In this document: positions 1 to 5,487 of the stretch, one piece after another
How the letters are laid out: each line of letters begins with the position of its first letter
Numbering within the stretch: position 1 is the stretch's first letter
Origin: Natrinema soli
GTDB taxonomy: Archaea > Halobacteriota > Halobacteria > Halobacteriales > Natrialbaceae
DNA length: 5,487 bases
Direction of reading: 5' to 3'
Assembly (NCBI RefSeq): GCF_028618695.1
Contig: NZ_JAQIVI010000196.1
Location: forward strand, 1 to 5,487
The notes under the pieces: model-generated
Databases searched by the model: none
Told to the model about the DNA's origin: nothing
What the model saw: only the letters and a program-made list of their open reading frames with translations
Translations under genes and position numbers: made by a program

Positions 1-176
1 TCGCGGGAGCGACGGTTGACGGCCCGGTCACCCGCGATCACCTCGCGTGCGAGCGTCCGGTCGCCGGTAAACAGCGCACTGAGTCCGTCCGCGAGCTGCT
101 CGCGGACGAGATCGCCCAGCGCGACGACCGCCTCGCGGAGGCGCTCGAGGCGTTTCCGGTAGTCCTCGCGCGTCAT
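1..176 (-). CDS. phoU: PhoU family phosphate uptake regulator, N-terminal part
   Basis: Only the first 58 complete codons are in the window; the gene runs off the left edge. The visible protein begins [20 protein letters not shown] and continues as an amphipathic helix rich in Arg, Glu and Leu, then GDLVREQLADGLSALFTGDR and LAREVIAGDRAVN. This matches the opening of PhoU proteins: a first long helix, then a helix ending near a D-x-x-(I/V)-N motif. PhoU folds as helical bundles and in bacteria connects the Pst transporter to control of the Pho response and limits uptake. How it signals in haloarchaea is not shown here, and no sensor kinase gene is visible. The ATG shares one base with the pstB stop (TGATG), so translation is probably coupled. 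A short GGGTG directly before the start could serve as a weak ribosome site. The position after pstB is the usual one for phoU, which raises confidence despite the truncation. Confidence 0.88.
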   Translation of the reverse strand, partial: MTREDYRKRLERLREAVVALGDLVREQLADGLSALFTGDRTLAREVIAGDRAVNRRSR

Positions 177-1102
177 CACCCGAACTTGCCGGTGACGTAG
201 TCCTCGACGCGTTGGCTCTCGGGATTCTCGAAGATCTTGTCCGTGTCGTCGAACTCGACGAGTTCGCCGCCGGTCAGGAAGACCGCCGTCTGATCGGAGA
301 TGCGGGCCGCCTGCTGCATGTTGTGCGTGACGACGACGACCGTGTACTCCTCGGCGAGCTCTTCGATGAGATCCTCGATCTTCGCGGTGGCGATGGGGTC
401 CAGCGCGGAGGCCGGCTCGTCCATCAGAATCACGTCCGGATCGACAGCGAGACACCGCGCAATGCACAGTCGCTGTTGTTGCCCGCCGGACAGCCCCAGG
501 GCATTGTCGTCGAGTCGATCGTTCACCTCCTCCCAGAGCGCCGCCTGCTCGAGACAGCGTTCGACGAGTTCTCGTTCGCGATCCGTGGAGTCGTCGCCGA
601 GCAGTCGAGCGAGCAGCCCCGTCTCGACCTCGCCGTGCTTTCGCGGTCCGTAGGAGACGTTGTCTCGGATCGATTTCGGGAACGGGTTCGGTGACTGGAA
701 GACCATGCCGACGCGTTTGCGGAGCTCGACGAGGTTGATGCCGTCCTGATAGATATCTGCGCCGTCGAGTTCGACCGTTCCATCGACGCGAGCACTCTTG
801 ATACGGTCGTTCATCCGGTTGAGACACCGAAGGAAGGTCGACTTCCCGCAGCCGGAGGGACCGATCAGCGCGGTTACGCTGTTTTCGGGAATATCCATCG
901 TGATGCCCTGGAGCGCCTGTTCGTCGCCGTAGTAGACGTCAAGACCCTCGACCGAGAGCTTCGGCTCGCCTCGGAACTCGTACTCGGTCCACTCCGCTTG
1001 GGTCTTCTCCTGGGACTCACCGGCCGTGGTCTGCGTAACGGGAGTGGTCGATCGCTGATTCGATTCCGCTGTTTCTCGTGATTCGTTTACGCTGTTACTC
1101 AT
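176..1102 (-). CDS. pstB: Phosphate ABC transporter ATP-binding protein PstB
   Basis: This 308-residue protein is the cytoplasmic ATPase that powers phosphate import by PstSCA. All ABC motifs are intact: Walker [10 protein letters not shown] (81-89), Q-loop Gln136 in VGMVFQ, signature LSGGQQQR (204-211), Walker B VILMDEP (224-230), D-loop SALD (232-235) and switch His260 in VTHNM. PstB hallmarks include the [16 protein letters not shown] stretch (139-154). I chose the ATG at 1102 because it overlaps the pstA stop by four bases (ATGA). The frame stays open for 31 more codons upstream, but these lie inside pstA and read as out-of-frame sequence. A GGAAG at 1114-1118 is a modest ribosome site. 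Compared with Escherichia coli PstB from memory, it has an extra N-terminal segment of about 40 residues rich in Ser, Thr, Glu and Gln, and an insertion of roughly 12 residues around 161-176 before the signature motif. Both look like haloarchaeal additions and leave the catalytic core complete. Confidence 0.97.
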   Translation of the reverse strand: MSNSVNESRETAESNQRSTTPVTQTTAGESQEKTQAEWTEYEFRGEPKLSVEGLDVYYGDEQALQGITMDIPENSVTALIGPSGCGKSTFLRCLNRMNDRIKSARVDGTVELDGADIYQDGINLVELRKRVGMVFQSPNPFPKSIRDNVSYGPRKHGEVETGLLARLLGDDSTDRERELVERCLEQAALWEEVNDRLDDNALGLSGGQQQRLCIARCLAVDPDVILMDEPASALDPIATAKIEDLIEELAEEYTVVVVTHNMQQAARISDQTAVFLTGGELVEFDDTDKIFENPESQRVEDYVTGKFG

Positions 1103-2670
1103 GCTTGTAGTTTCTTCCGGAAGTACATCCGAGTGGTAATGCCGACCACGTAGAACGAGAGGACGACGAGCAGGAGAACGAACGCCGTCGCCCACCCGTA
1201 TCCCGGATCGTTACCGACGACGCCGGTCGTGATCGCACCGTACAGCTGATAGGGGAGCGCACTCGACCCGCTCAACAGCGCCTCGTTCACGATGAACGGC
1301 GGCGATGCCGTGAACTCGAACGAGCCCATGACCGCCGGTGCCGAGCTCCGCTGTGGGTTGTCTGCGGTAACGATCAGGATCGGTGCCGTCTCGCCGGCGA
1401 TTCGGCCGATGCCGATGATGACGCCGGTGACGATCCCGGGCATCGCCGACGGGATCGTGACGTCCTTGATCGTCTCCCACTTGGAGACCCCGAGTGCTGC
1501 GCTGGCGTCCCGATACTCGTCGGGGACGCTCTTGATCGCCTCGCGGCTCGTGATGAGCACGAGCGGGAGGAGCATAAATCCGAGGACGATCATCCCGGCC
1601 AGCAGGCTCGTATTGTTGCCGAGCCGCGGGACGAGAAACGCGTACCCGAACAGACCGAAGACGACGCTGGGCGTACTCCAGAGTCCGTTCGTCGCGATGT
1701 CGATTACGGACGTGAACCGGCCCGCTTCGGCGTACTCCGTCAGGAACACCGCCGCACCGACGCCGATCGGAACGGCGAGCAGGACGGCACCGATGACGAG
1801 CCAGAACGTGCCGATGATCGCCGGATAGATACCCTTCTGGTCGAGTATCACGTTATAGCCGTCCATCACGAACGGCCAGTGGAAGTGCAGGCCCGGACCG
1901 AACTCGATGCCGTCGACCGCGTACGGGAGCCCGTTTATGACGATAAAGGCGATCAACAGGAGCAGTAACAACAGGATGAGCGCTGCGTTTGTCCCGATCA
2001 GGAAGAACGCCCCCGCCTGTCGGCCCGCCGCACCGAACCCCTGAAACGTGTTCGCGCCCGCCCACGCCGCGACGAAGCAGGCGACGATCGCCAGTACCGG
2101 AACGAAGACGGTGCCGTTGAACGTCACGCCGAACCCGGCCGGCTGCCAGCTCCAGGCTGCGTTCACGACGTCGAGCAGGAACAGGGCGCCGACGACGATG
2201 CTCAGCAGCCCCGCCGGTATCGTCACGCCGAGATCCTCCCGTCCGAGCAGGATAGCGGCGGCGACGCCGACGCCGGCGAGCAACGCGAGTGGCGCCCAGA
2301 GGAACCGTCCGAGGCCGAACGTCTGGGAGGCCGTCAGGCCGATCCCGCTGAACGCGACGAACCCGAACCCGAACGCGACCCCAGCGCCGGCCGATCTGTC
2401 TGGCGTGGTCTCGATGATGCCGTACCGGGAGCCGACGCCCGCGACGACGACACAGCCCCCTGCGAGAACCGGGAGCATCGTCAGGACGGTGTCGACGCCG
2501 ATCCCGAGGACCATCGACTCGAGCGAGAGTTGGCCGGCCAGCGTGAGGCTACCGACGATAATGGCACCGAGGAACGCGACGACCGGAACGGCCGACAGTC
2601 CGGCCAGTGTGGCCGAGTGATCGACGTTCAACGGGTTTTGCGACTGGTGGCGGAGGGTCCGTTCGCTCAT
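1099..2670 (-). CDS. pstA: Phosphate ABC transporter permease PstA, long form with extra N-terminal membrane domain
   Basis: This 523-residue membrane protein is one of the two permease subunits. The C-terminal part (about 219-523) is the canonical PstA unit, with some six membrane helices. It carries the cytoplasmic coupling loop that docks on Pst[20 protein letters not shown] (376-394) followed by [10 protein letters not shown], and the GRIAGETAP motif (422-430) typical of PstA and PstC. Ahead of it lies about 210 residues with roughly six more hydrophobic segments (near 20-46, 52-80, 94-114, 122-143, 149-170 and 187-207), so about 12 helices in total against six in bacterial PstA of about 290-300 residues. 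I recall long PstA proteins from other haloarchaea, so this is probably lineage-typical and not a recent fusion. The function of the extra domain is unknown to me. The start at 2670 overlaps the pstC stop by four bases (ATGA) and has a perfect Shine-Dalgarno. The gene ends overlapping pstB. Confidence 0.95.
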   Translation of the reverse strand: MSERTLRHQSQNPLNVDHSATLAGLSAVPVVAFLGAIIVGSLTLAGQLSLESMVLGIGVDTVLTMLPVLAGGCVVVAGVGSRYGIIETTPDRSAGAGVAFGFGFVAFSGIGLTASQTFGLGRFLWAPLALLAGVGVAAAILLGREDLGVTIPAGLLSIVVGALFLLDVVNAAWSWQPAGFGVTFNGTVFVPVLAIVACFVAAWAGANTFQGFGAAGRQAGAFFLIGTNAALILLLLLLLIAFIVINGLPYAVDGIEFGPGLHFHWPFVMDGYNVILDQKGIYPAIIGTFWLVIGAVLLAVPIGVGAAVFLTEYAEAGRFTSVIDIATNGLWSTPSVVFGLFGYAFLVPRLGNNTSLLAGMIVLGFMLLPLVLITSREAIKSVPDEYRDASAALGVSKWETIKDVTIPSAMPGIVTGVIIGIGRIAGETAPILIVTADNPQRSSAPAVMGSFEFTASPPFIVNEALLSGSSALPYQLYGAITTGVVGNDPGYGWATAFVLLLVVLSFYVVGITTRMYFRKKLQA

Positions 2671-3734
2671 AGTTCACCTCCAAGCTTCCGTTTGACGCGC
2701 GCCTCGATCAGCTGCGCAGTGATACTCAACGCCATCACGGTCACGAACAGGACCACACCGGCGGCGAACAGCACCTGCATGTGGAGTCCGTGAGCGTTGC
2801 CGTACTGGCTGGCGATGAGGCTTGTCAGCGTCACCGTGTTGCCGAAGACGTTGTAGAGCGGTTCCGGTAGCCGCATCACGTTCCCCAGAATTACCGTTGC
2901 GGCCATCGTCTCGCCGACGGCGCGACCGACGCCGAGTAACACTGCAGCCGAGATCCCCGAGAAGGACGCGGGGAGGGTGACGCTCTTGATCGTCTGCCAC
3001 TCCGTCGCGCCGATCGCGACGGCCCCGTCTTTCATGTGATTGGGAACGCTCGAGATCGCGTCCTCGGCGACGGATGCGACGGTCGGCAGCGCCATCAGCC
3101 CGACGACGACGCCGACGACGACGATGCTCCCGCTCGAGGTGAGCCCGAAGTTATTCATCATGTAGCCGTTGATGATCATGAACCCGATGTAGCCGTAGAC
3201 GATCGACGGGATCCCCGCTAGCGTTTCGACGGCCGGCTTGACGATTTCGTGTGCCCACGACGGTGCGATCTCGCTGATGAAGATTGCCGCGGCGACCCCG
3301 AGCGGAGCGGCGACGATCGTCGCCAGAATCGTCGTCAGAACGGTCCCCCAGATCGCGGGATACAGCGAGTATCTGTCCTCACCCCGGCTCCAGTAGTTTC
3401 CGTCCGTGTAGAGGATATCGAGCCCCATCCGTTCGAACGCGGGGAACGAGCGGAGAAACAGATACGCCGTGATGAGCACGAGTATGAGCGCGGTCGAAAC
3501 GGTCGCGAGGAACATCAGCCCCTTTGCGGTCGTTTCCTGCTGTGTGGTCCAGCCGTACACAGTAACCGCGAGAAACGCGATGACGAAGAATACCGTCAGC
3601 CCCGGGACGAAGAGGAAACTCAGTAACGCACCCACCAACGCAGCGCCGCCCGCGTAGAGAACGGGCGGTCGCCCACCGTTTGCGTTGCGGTCATCGGTCC
3701 CCGACGAGTCACTTGTTCGTAATGAATTCGACAT
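2667..3734 (-). CDS. pstC: Phosphate ABC transporter permease PstC
   Basis: This 355-residue protein is the second permease subunit, pairing with PstA to form the phosphate channel. It has the PstC coupling loop AEDAISSVPNHMKDGAVAIG (223-242) followed by ATEWQTIKSV, and the GRAVGETMA motif (270-278). The motif ETLAGIPSIVYGYIG (170-184) is also typical of the family. Hydrophobic segments lie near 26-42, 45-62, 72-96, 127-153, 172-191, 202-222, 258-285 and 318-343. That suggests eight helices, the first two being an extra hairpin relative to six-helix bacterial PstC. The first 24 residues are polar and probably cytoplasmic. It starts 46 bases after pstS. There is no recognisable Shine-Dalgarno before the ATG (ATTCACCAATG) and no AT-rich promoter in the gap, so it is probably read from the pstS transcript by another initiation mode. 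The stop overlaps the pstA start. I considered it as PstA, but gene order and the ETMA ending of the permease motif favour PstC. Confidence 0.95.
   Translation of the reverse strand: MSNSLRTSDSSGTDDRNANGGRPPVLYAGGAALVGALLSFLFVPGLTVFFVIAFLAVTVYGWTTQQETTAKGLMFLATVSTALILVLITAYLFLRSFPAFERMGLDILYTDGNYWSRGEDRYSLYPAIWGTVLTTILATIVAAPLGVAAAIFISEIAPSWAHEIVKPAVETLAGIPSIVYGYIGFMIINGYMMNNFGLTSSGSIVVVGVVVGLMALPTVASVAEDAISSVPNHMKDGAVAIGATEWQTIKSVTLPASFSGISAAVLLGVGRAVGETMAATVILGNVMRLPEPLYNVFGNTVTLTSLIASQYGNAHGLHMQVLFAAGVVLFVTVMALSITAQLIEARVKRKLGGEL
2674..2681 (-). promoter_or_regulatory. Perfect Shine-Dalgarno for pstA, inside the end of pstC
   Basis: Read on the minus strand, GGAGGTGA sits three bases before the pstA ATG. 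It matches the full anti-Shine-Dalgarno I expect at the 3' end of archaeal 16S rRNA (UCACCUCC). The same bases encode Gly-Gly-Glu of the PstC C-terminus (KLGGEL). It fixes the pstA start at 2670 and is the strongest ribosome site in the operon. Confidence 0.85.
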
Positions 3735-3780
3735 TGGTGAATCAGTTCGTACAGTTGCGAAAGCAGTGCCGTCCCGCTAC

Positions 3781-4839
3781 TCAGTTACTCGGCTCGGGGA
3801 GGTTGTCCAGCTGGGTTTGCTGTCGCTCGTCCGTCAGTCCGAGGTAGTCCGCGTTTTCGACGAAATTCTCCTGGCCGTAGTCGTGCAGGATCATCCGAAT
3901 GAACGCGGCCTCCTTGTCCGACGTGTCCTCCCAAGTGTAACAGTGGAGGTCGCGTGCGAGCGGATAGCTCTCGTCGGCCATCTTCTCTCGCGTGTACTCC
4001 GTGCCGTCGATCACGAGGTTGACCATCGGCGCGCCGTCCGAGATGAACGCGAGACCGGCGTAGCCGATCGCGTTGTTCGAGTTCTCCAGGACCGACTTCA
4101 CCTGCTGGTTTTCGCCGTGTCGGGCGTCGACTGACATGTCTGCGCTGGGATCACCGAGCACGTTGTTCCGGAACGACGTGTCGGTTCCGGAGCCTTCGGC
4201 GCGACCGATGACCTGAATCTCCTTGGATCCGCCGCCATAATCCTCGATCTCATTCCAGTCACTGATCTCCCCCTGATAGATCCCCTTGACCTCCTCGAGC
4301 GTGATCGATTCGAGCCCGTCGTCTTTGACTTCGCTGCTGACCATGATCGGTTGCGCGTCGACGCCGACGACGTGATCGACGAAGTCCGAGAGTTCGTCCT
4401 CGCTTCGGTCGGGGAACTCGGCCGCAACGGGAGCGCTCGCGTCACCGATGTCCACCTGCTCGTTCTCGAGTTTCTCGAGGCCGACGCCGGTGTGGTTCAG
4501 ACCGATCGAGGTCTCGAACGGCGGGCCGTCATCGTCCGACTCGAAGCCGTAGAGGCCGCCCCAGTACTCCGCGAGGTTCTGATCGGTATCGATATCGTAG
4601 TTGCTCGGCATCCAGTAGTCCTCGTCGCCGGCCGGTGGATTCGAATTCCACAGGGAACCGGCCCGACTCGTGATCGGGTAAACCGTCGACGAACCGTCGG
4701 CCGAAAGCGAGTCGCCGCTGCTCCCGTCGTCGCTTCCGAGGCAGCCGGCGGCCGTCACGGCACCGATAGCACCGGTTGCCGCAATGAACTTCCGTCGCGA
4801 TACCCCGTCAGCAGAACGTCCGAACTGGTTGTCTGCCAT
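3781..4839 (-). CDS. pstS: Phosphate-binding lipoprotein PstS with Tat signal
   Basis: This 352-residue protein is the extracellular phosphate receptor that delivers its ligand to PstCA. The N-terminus has a twin-arginine motif SRRKFI (14-19), a hydrophobic stretch, and a lipobox AAGC with Cys33. It is therefore probably exported folded by the Tat system and lipid-anchored to the outer face of the membrane, as is common in haloarchaea. A short linker rich in Ser, Gly and Asp follows. Three phosphate-binding loops of the family are visible: DGSSTVYPIT (48-57), VDIGDASAP (129-137) and RAEGSGTDTSF (213-223). The mature protein is rich in Asp and Glu, fitting a high-salt environment. I start it at the ATG at 4839. 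An in-frame GTG immediately before, at 4842, would add one residue and cannot be excluded. No Shine-Dalgarno is present and a TATA box lies about 25 bases upstream, which suggests a leaderless mRNA. It is the first gene of the operon. Confidence 0.95.
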   Translation of the reverse strand: MADNQFGRSADGVSRRKFIAATGAIGAVTAAGCLGSDDGSSGDSLSADGSSTVYPITSRAGSLWNSNPPAGDEDYWMPSNYDIDTDQNLAEYWGGLYGFESDDDGPPFETSIGLNHTGVGLEKLENEQVDIGDASAPVAAEFPDRSEDELSDFVDHVVGVDAQPIMVSSEVKDDGLESITLEEVKGIYQGEISDWNEIEDYGGGSKEIQVIGRAEGSGTDTSFRNNVLGDPSADMSVDARHGENQQVKSVLENSNNAIGYAGLAFISDGAPMVNLVIDGTEYTREKMADESYPLARDLHCYTWEDTSDKEAAFIRMILHDYGQENFVENADYLGLTDERQQTQLDNLPEPSN

Positions 4840-4860
4840 CACGTGTGAGATTCGAGAGGG

Positions 4861-4868
4861 TATAAAAA
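4861..4868 (-). promoter_or_regulatory. TATA box of the pst operon promoter
   Basis: On the minus strand the sequence is TTTTTATA, within a ten-base run of A/T. Its centre is about 25 bases upstream of the pstS ATG. With archaeal spacing from TATA to transcription start of roughly 25-27 bases, the transcript should begin at or within a few bases of the start codon. That agrees with the lack of a Shine-Dalgarno. The element stands out sharply from the GC-rich surroundings. Confidence 0.75.
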
Positions 4869-4882
4869 TAGGATGCTATGAG

Positions 4883-4894
4883 CCATATATATGG
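4883..4894. repeat. Perfect 12-bp palindrome CCATATATATGG upstream of the pst TATA box
   Basis: The sequence equals its own reverse complement and lies about 44-55 bases upstream of the inferred pstS transcription start, just beyond where TFB and TBP would bind. Haloarchaeal activators often bind in this zone, so it is a candidate control site for phosphate response. Its alternating AT core could also act as a TATA-like element on either strand. It overlaps the larger dyad at 4887-4910, and the two may not be independent. Confidence 0.5.
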
Positions 4895-4910
4895 ATCAGT
4901 GTCCACATAT
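4887..4910. promoter_or_regulatory. Imperfect dyad, candidate operator of the pst promoter
   Basis: The arms ATATATGGA (4887-4895) and TCCACATAT (4902-4910) are inverted repeats matching at eight of nine positions, separated by the six bases TCAGTG. The dyad begins 18 bases upstream of the pst TATA box. Its size suits a dimeric helix-turn-helix protein. Phosphate-dependent promoter elements upstream of pst genes are known in Halobacterium, but I cannot match this sequence to a published consensus from memory, so the role is inferred. Confidence 0.4.
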
Positions 4911-4912
4911 CC

Positions 4913-4920
4913 CTATATAG
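4913..4920. promoter_or_regulatory. Small AT palindrome CTATATAG, possible plus-strand TATA element
   Basis: This eight-base perfect palindrome is the upstream edge of the AT-rich island. It could be a further contact site for the pst regulator or a TATA box firing in the plus direction. In the latter case transcription would start near 4944 and give the gene at 5061 a leader of roughly 115-120 bases. Position and composition are the only support. Confidence 0.25.
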
Positions 4921-4944
4921 ACCAATGAGATAACGGATAGATCA

Positions 4945-4980
4945 CTCGAGCTGACGGCTTCCACGAAGCGACTCCTCGAG
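4945..4980. repeat. Nested inverted repeat in the divergent intergenic region
   Basis: Two CTCGAG copies (4945-4950 and 4975-4980) flank a short hairpin, GCTTC (4957-4961), loop CAC, GAAGC (4965-4969). The outer and inner pairs share nearly the same centre, around 4963. As RNA this could fold into a stem-loop with an internal loop. CTCGAG is common in this genome type and self-complementary, so the outer pairing could be chance. No T-run follows, so it is not an obvious terminator. Confidence 0.35.
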
Positions 4981-4994
4981 GACCGACTGCTCGT

Positions 4995-5013
4995 TCGATT
5001 CGCCGCGAATGGA
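4995..5013. repeat. Inverted repeat just upstream of the plus-strand TATA-like element
   Basis: The core ATTCGC-C-GCGAAT (4998-5010) is a perfect inverted repeat with a one-base centre. With one mismatch the arms extend to nine bases (4995-5013), matching at eight of nine. It abuts the putative promoter of the gene at 5061, where an archaeal regulator could act. The function is inferred from position alone. Confidence 0.35.
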
Positions 5014-5014
5014 C

Positions 5015-5021
5015 CGATAAA
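5015..5021 (+). promoter_or_regulatory. Possible promoter and ribosome site for the gene at 5061
   Basis: CGATAAATCG contains a TATA-like GATAAA about 45 bases before the ATG at 5061. Standard spacing would put the transcription start near 5043, leaving a leader of about 18 bases. The leader would include GGCGGTAA at 5043-5050, a six-of-eight match to GGAGGTGA, ten bases before the ATG. A GAGGT at 5056-5060 touches the start codon and is too close to be the main ribosome site. All of these are weak matches. Confidence 0.35.
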
Positions 5022-5060
5022 TCGCTACACTGACTTGCGGCCGGCGGTAACGGTCGAGGT

Positions 5061-5396
5061 ATGGTTTCGCTGCAGGGGGTCGCAGTCGCGGTGATCGGGT
5101 TCGCGGTCGTCCTCGGCTGTGCCGGTACCGTCTACCGAGATGCAGCTCGGCTCGAGATCTCGAGGCCCGCGCTCTGGGCGGGGATCGTGTTCGCCACCTG
5201 CGGCGGCGGGCTGGCACTCTATCTCGCTCCCCCGAACGTACCGATCCCCGGCCTGCTCGTGATCGTCGTCGGGGGGCCGGCGCTCTACCTGTTCGAGCGC
5301 GACGACGCCACGCACGGCGACGATCGCGCGGACCCCTACTCGCTGCCGGAGGGACCCGGCAGCGATTCCTCGAGCGACGACCGACGGGACGAGTAG
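5061..5396 (+). CDS. Small three-helix membrane protein of unknown function
   Basis: I do not recognise this 111-residue protein. It has hydrophobic segments near 5-24, 37-56 and 61-78. A short charged loop YRDAARLEISRP (25-36) joins the first two, and the tail (79-111) is very hydrophilic and acidic, with many Asp, Ser and Arg. The first helix includes a cysteine (Cys20) and the second another (Cys47). The ATG at 5061 is the only methionine codon in the frame and the reading frame closes with TAG. The composition (membrane helices with an acidic tail) and G/C-rich third positions support a real gene over a chance frame. The opposite-strand frames here give arginine-rich translations typical of shadows. 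It is divergent from the pst operon across about 220 bases of shared control region. That could mean co-regulation by phosphate, but nothing else links it to transport. Small membrane proteins of this kind are common in haloarchaea. Confidence 0.72.
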   Translation: MVSLQGVAVAVIGFAVVLGCAGTVYRDAARLEISRPALWAGIVFATCGGGLALYLAPPNVPIPGLLVIVVGGPALYLFERDDATHGDDRADPYSLPEGPGSDSSSDDRRDE

Positions 5397-5433
5397 GCGA
5401 TCCGACTCGGCAGGTCGCCCGGAACACCACACG

Positions 5434-5441
5434 CCTTTTGA
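5434..5441 (+). promoter_or_regulatory. Likely promoter of the gene starting at 5466
   Basis: CCTTTTGA is the only T-rich element in a GC-rich gap. Its centre is about 28 bases before the ATG at 5466, the spacing seen for leaderless haloarchaeal transcripts, and no Shine-Dalgarno precedes that ATG. The T-run could also help terminate transcription of the gene ending at 5396, 40 bases upstream. Confidence 0.45.
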
Positions 5442-5465
5442 CTGCGCCCGCCCAACGGCCGCACC

Positions 5466-5487
5466 ATGAGCGACTCCGCGAACCCCG
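5466..5487 (+). CDS. Start of an unidentified gene, cut by the window edge
   Basis: Seven codons, MSDSANP, are visible before the sequence ends. The MSDS-type opening with early Ser and Asp is common for haloarchaeal proteins, and the upstream element at 5434-5441 is placed for leaderless transcription. Nothing can be said about function. The gene would be co-oriented with the small membrane protein at 5061, but probably has its own promoter. Confidence 0.5.

Noticed and set aside
1103..1195. An upstream extension of pstB by 31 codons to an earlier start at 1195
   Set aside because: It lies entirely inside the pstA C-terminus, reads as arginine-rich out-of-frame sequence, and the ATG at 1102 makes a standard ATGA overlap with the pstA stop.
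2048..2620. Long open frames on the plus strand opposite the pst genes, such as this 190-codon one
   Set aside because: GC-rich coding DNA routinely produces such antisense frames. Their translations are rich in Arg, Pro, Ala and Thr, have no recognisable domain, and lie fully inside genes with clear families.
5061..5123. A lipoprotein signal in the small membrane protein (VLGC at residues 17-20)
   Set aside because: There is no basic or twin-arginine N-region, and the hydrophobic segment fits an ordinary first membrane helix.
4942..5430. A 162-codon minus-strand frame opposite the small membrane protein
   Set aside because: Most of it is arginine-rich antisense sequence. The last 20 or so residues look more protein-like, but no start codon or promoter belongs to that part alone.
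5397..5465. A terminator after the gene at 5061
   Set aside because: There is only a four-base T-run at 5436-5439 and no convincing stem before it. The run fits better as the promoter of the next gene.
1..5487. Mobile elements, CRISPR arrays, tRNA or rRNA genes
   Set aside because: I saw no transposase-like protein, terminal repeats, regularly spaced repeats or structured RNA signature. All long reading frames are explained by the pst genes and the small membrane protein.

Overview
The window looks like chromosomal DNA from a haloarchaeon. It is GC-rich with strong G/C bias at third codon positions. The proteins are acidic. The substrate-binding protein has a Tat plus lipobox leader, a TATA-type promoter lies close to a start codon with no Shine-Dalgarno (leaderless pattern), and CTCGAG is frequent. 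The permeases have the enlarged N-termini I associate with haloarchaeal Pst systems. I cannot fix the genus; a member of the Natrialbales is a reasonable guess only.

Positions 1-4839 hold a high-affinity phosphate uptake operon on the minus strand, in the order pstS (3781-4839), pstC (2667-3734), pstA (1099-2670), pstB (176-1102), phoU (from 176, running off the left edge). PstS binds phosphate outside the membrane, PstC and PstA form the channel, PstB hydrolyses ATP, and PhoU is the associated regulator. From pstC onward the genes overlap by 1-4 bases (ATGA, ATGA, TGATG), which points to translational coupling. The only gap is 46 bases between pstS and pstC.

Positions 4840-5060 are a divergent intergenic region. 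It contains a TATA box placed for a leaderless pstS transcript, an AT-rich cluster of palindromes just upstream of it that is a candidate phosphate-response operator, and two further inverted repeats towards the plus-strand gene. Positions 5061-5396 encode a small three-helix membrane protein of unknown function on the plus strand. A TATA-like element and ATG at the right edge mark the start of another plus-strand gene, of which seven codons are visible.

Overall this is a well-conserved transport operon. I found no sign of a new defence, mobile or catalytic system. The parts that merit attention are the regulatory intergenic region, the large extra membrane domain of PstA and the uncharacterised divergent membrane protein.
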